DNA of 8,202 nt from Candidatus Sulfotelmatobacter sp. (GTDB lineage Bacteria > Acidobacteriota > Terriglobia > Terriglobales > Acidobacteriaceae). Where the stretch lies: the NCBI GenBank assembly GCA_030037515.1, contig JASHRE010000607.1, positions 1 to 8,202 on the forward strand. Direction: 5' to 3'. The notes beneath the pieces are model-generated. The model was not told where the DNA came from. It ran no database searches and saw only the letters and a program-made list of their open reading frames with translations. Below are positions 6,184 to 8,202 of the stretch, in pieces (the first letter of the stretch is position 1; every line of letters begins with the position of its first letter). The position numbers and the translations under genes are program-made.

Positions 6184-6511
6184 GGATAGATTCGGATACT
6201 TCCATCAGATTTCCTCGTACCTATCTGACACCGCCGGCCGGGGGTTCGCGTATGCAGTTCCGGCTCCGGTTGGAGTCACGCTCTAATCATCGAGTCCCAC
6301 TCTAACCATCGCCAATGTTCACTCCCCCTGCAACTTTTAACAGTTCCAAGGTCCCGACATTGCCGAGTGTAATCAGTTCGGCGAAGCATAGGCAGCCCGG
6401 ATCGGACCTCAATTGAGAGTGGAGTAGCAGGTGTGTTGTACCCGCGCTTCGAGCCACGACCACTCTGATGTCGCATCTTGCTATTCAGGCCCGAGCTGGA
6501 AGCGCGAGCGT
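6184..6511. other. Intergenic region upstream of the formylglycine-generating enzyme
   Basis: This stretch of 328 bp has no credible gene. It contains a tandem 19-bp direct repeat (6273-6310), a CTCAATTGAG palindrome (6408-6417) and a GC-rich self-complementary CCGGCCGG (6234-6241) shortly after the kinase stop. No T-run follows the GC-rich element, so it is not a classical terminator. A promoter for the downstream gene probably lies here, but I could not pick one with confidence. Confidence 0.5.
6273..6310. repeat. Tandem 19-bp direct repeat, two copies
   Basis: GAGTCACGCTCTAATCATC (6273-6291) is followed immediately by GAGTCCCACTCTAACCATC (6292-6310); 16 of 19 positions match. The unit is close to two helical turns, so both copies face the same side of the DNA, as expected of paired binding sites for a regulator. 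The repeats lie about 200 bp upstream of the formylglycine-generating enzyme start and about 90 bp after the kinase stop. No matching third copy was seen nearby. A short tandem duplication without function is possible. Confidence 0.55.
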
Positions 6512-7492
6512 ATGGAAATGTCGGTCGGACAAAACCTCGTAGACAAACTCCGTTGTTTGCCCCTCGCCGATATGAGCTTCATTCCGGGTGGCAGATTTGT
6601 CATGGGGTCCGATCAACACTATCCTGAGGAAGCTCCTGCGCACCAAGCCTCGGTAGAAGGCTTTTGGATTGATAAATACGCGGTAACGAACGAGCAGTTC
6701 GCCCAGTTCGTCGCAGAAACCGGTTACCTCACCTCAGCTGAGCGTCCGGCAAGAGCTGAGGATTACCCGGGCGCAAAACCGGAACTGTTACGCGCTGCCT
6801 CCGTTGTTTTTCGCAACCCACACGCTCCGGTTGACCTACGCGATCACTACAACTGGTGGACGTATGTCCCGGGCGCTGACTGGCGCCATCCGGAAGGGCC
6901 AAATAGCTCGATCGACGATCGTCTGCAACATCCCATAGTTCACGTTGCTTACGAGGATGCCGAAGCTTACGCCAAGTGGGCAGGCAAGGAGCTGCCCACC
7001 GAAGCGGAGTGGGAGTTTGCGGCACGGGGAGGACTAGACGGCGCAACTTACGCATGGGGAGAAGAATTTGCGCCCAGCGGTCGGCCGATGGCAAACACCT
7101 GGCAGGGTGAATTTCCCTGGCAAAACCTGAGAATTGATGGCTACGAAGGAACTGCTCCCGTTGGGCAGTTTCCGCCGAATGGTTATGGGCTTTACGACAT
7201 GATTGGTAACGTCTGGGAGTGGACTACCGACTGGTACTCCCCACACCAGCCGGTGCAGAAAGCATGCTGCGGAGGAGCCGTTGCTCGTGCAGATCGTGAG
7301 CAGAGTTATGATCCTTTGCTGCCCGGTATCAAGATTCCGCGCAAAGTGATTAAAGGAGGTTCGTTCCTTTGCGCACCAAATTACTGCCGGCGCTATCGGC
7401 CGGCGGCCAGAATGGCGCAGCCAATCGACACGTCGACTTGCCACATAGGACTCCGCCTGGTAGTTCGGCCTGACGCGCGACCGAATAAGTAA
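6512..7492 (+). CDS. Formylglycine-generating enzyme (SUMF1-like sulfatase maturase)
   Basis: Copper-dependent, oxygen-using formylglycine-generating enzyme, 326 residues. It oxidises the active-site cysteine of sulfatases to formylglycine. The FGE-sulfatase domain covers nearly the whole chain: FIPGGRFVMGSDQHYPEEAP (24-43), VEGFWIDKYAVTNEQFAQFV (48-67), PIVHVAYEDAEAYAKWAGK (141-159), LPTEAEWEFAARGG (161-174), NGYGLYDMIGNVWEWTTDWY (223-242) and KGGSFLCAPNYCRRYRPAAR (281-300). Cys287 and Cys292 are the CxxxxC copper/active-site pair, equivalent to Cys336 and Cys341 of human SUMF1, so this is a true maturase rather than one of the many cysteine-less family members. No signal peptide is seen, so it is cytoplasmic. 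The ATG at 6512 has GGAAG (6498-6502) nine bases upstream; the frame is open from a GTG at 6431. Its likely client, a sulfatase, is the next gene. Confidence 0.94.
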   Translation: MEMSVGQNLVDKLRCLPLADMSFIPGGRFVMGSDQHYPEEAPAHQASVEGFWIDKYAVTNEQFAQFVAETGYLTSAERPARAEDYPGAKPELLRAASVVFRNPHAPVDLRDHYNWWTYVPGADWRHPEGPNSSIDDRLQHPIVHVAYEDAEAYAKWAGKELPTEAEWEFAARGGLDGATYAWGEEFAPSGRPMANTWQGEFPWQNLRIDGYEGTAPVGQFPPNGYGLYDMIGNVWEWTTDWYSPHQPVQKACCGGAVARADREQSYDPLLPGIKIPRKVIKGGSFLCAPNYCRRYRPAARMAQPIDTSTCHIGLRLVVRPDARPNK

Positions 7493-7883
7493 CAGCCATT
7501 CACATCTTTCAATCCTCACAGGCTCCACTTTCAACGCGTCAGCTGACTTGATCTGGATTCACCCTGCCATTTGTTACAGGTGAACTTCGAAGGTAGGCGC
7601 GTTAGCGTGAACGACGTTGACGTTGTAAGGATACTGAGAGATCCGGCGATGTTTTGGGCATGTACTTTTTTGGCCGTGGGAGTTTCATGTCTTCGTTCCG
7701 AACCATCAGTGTGTCTGTGAATAAACACCTGAATTTGCAAGGCGGCGATCAGCTGAGTTCGCGCTTCGTTGTCAAATCGACAAACAATCGCATCGGCCTC
7801 GACCTGACGCAGCGAGGGGCAATTGCGGGACCACAGGTTTCTTTTTAGGAACCATCAAGGGCCTAAGCCGGAAAGGATCAGCA
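7493..7883. other. Intergenic region between maturase and sulfatase
   Basis: This 391-bp gap is long for genes that work together, so the sulfatase may have its own promoter. An imperfect hairpin, TTCACCCTG (7558-7566) with CAGGTGAA (7577-7584), lies about 65 bp after the maturase stop and lacks a T-run. A 64-codon plus-strand frame (7654-7848) and an overlapping frame from a GTG at 7580 (VNFEGRRVSVNDVDVVRILR) are open, but neither has a ribosome binding site or a recognisable domain. Together they could be a decayed small gene. I do not call a gene here. Confidence 0.45.
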
Positions 7884-8202
7884 ATGCCAGGGAAAGTGAA
7901 AGAAATATCGCAGAAACTCAATATTCTCGTCATCTTCGGAGATGACATCGGAATTGAAAATCTTAGTTGCTACAGCCATGGCGTCATGGGCTATCGAACC
8001 TCGAACATCGACCGCCTCGCGAAAGAAGGCATGATGTTTACTGATTCTTACGGTGAGCAGAGCTGCACGGCGGGACGCGCTTCGTTTATTACAGGACAAA
8101 GCGGGTATCGCACAGGCCTTACGAAAGTGGGCGTGCCGGGAGCCGCAGTTGGACTCAAGGCAGAAGACGCGACGATAGCGGAACTGCTGAAGCCCTTAGG
8201 CT
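7884..8202 (+). CDS. Arylsulfatase-type sulfatase, 5' part, cut by the window edge
   Basis: N-terminal 106 codons of a type I sulfatase (alkaline phosphatase superfamily), which hydrolyses sulfate esters; the rest lies beyond the window. NILVIFGDDIG (13-23) supplies the paired metal-binding aspartates Asp20 and Asp21. YRTSNIDRLAKEGMMFTDSY (37-56) is the conserved following segment. SCTAGRASFITGQ (60-72) is the active site, with Cys61 (codon 8064-8066) as the predicted formylglycine residue and Arg65 as its partner. The motif is CTAGR rather than the textbook CxPxR, a variant I recall from a large group of bacterial arylsulfatases. The maturase gene just upstream has the matching function. No signal peptide precedes the domain, which suggests a cytoplasmic enzyme. 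AAGGA at 7873-7877, six bases before the ATG, supports the start. The substrate cannot be told from this part. Confidence 0.92.
   Translation, partial: MPGKVKEISQKLNILVIFGDDIGIENLSCYSHGVMGYRTSNIDRLAKEGMMFTDSYGEQSCTAGRASFITGQSGYRTGLTKVGVPGAAVGLKAEDATIAELLKPLG

Noticed and set aside
6234..6241. GC-rich self-complementary element after the kinase as a terminator
   Set aside because: The element is a short palindrome without loop or T-run, so a rho-independent terminator is not supported.
7878..8099. Minus-strand open frame opposite the sulfatase
   Set aside because: It is antisense to the clear sulfatase N-terminus with its metal-binding and CTAGR motifs.

Overview
The window is about 8.2 kb of bacterial DNA with moderately high G+C. 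The proteins look like those of a soil bacterium. The short LuxR-partner histidine kinase, the group-42 ECF sigma factor with YCII/DGPF partners and the aerobic formylglycine-generating enzyme would all fit Acidobacteriota or a soil proteobacterium, but nothing here fixes the phylum.

Layout. Positions 1-253 hold no confident gene. From 2377 down to 254 on the minus strand runs a signalling operon: two tandem 130-residue YCII/DGPF-domain paralogues, then an ECF42-type sigma factor with a long C-terminal extension. Divergent from it, on the plus strand at 2592-3347, is a stand-alone SpoIIE/RsbU-type PP2C phosphatase. The 214 bp between the two start codons contain three copies of TGTCGA-N17-CGAC, which matches the promoter described for ECF42 sigma factors as I recall it. 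Two of the copies are the two strands of one perfect inverted repeat (2545-2572). The sigma factor may therefore drive both its own operon and the phosphatase.

Positions 3348-4959 are gene-poor and hold one doubtful minus-strand reading frame. At 4960-6183 lies a membrane-anchored PAS/HisKA_3 histidine kinase with no response regulator in the window. A 328-bp gap containing a 19-bp tandem repeat follows. Then comes a formylglycine-generating enzyme (6512-7492), a 391-bp gap, and the start of a sulfatase (7884 to the window edge). The sulfatase's active-site motif (Cys-Thr-Ala-Gly-Arg) is the type of site such an enzyme converts, so the last two genes form a maturase-substrate pair.

No tRNA, rRNA, insertion sequence, CRISPR array or classical rho-independent terminator was recognised. 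The most interesting structure is the divergent palindromic promoter linking an ECF42 module to a SpoIIE-type phosphatase.
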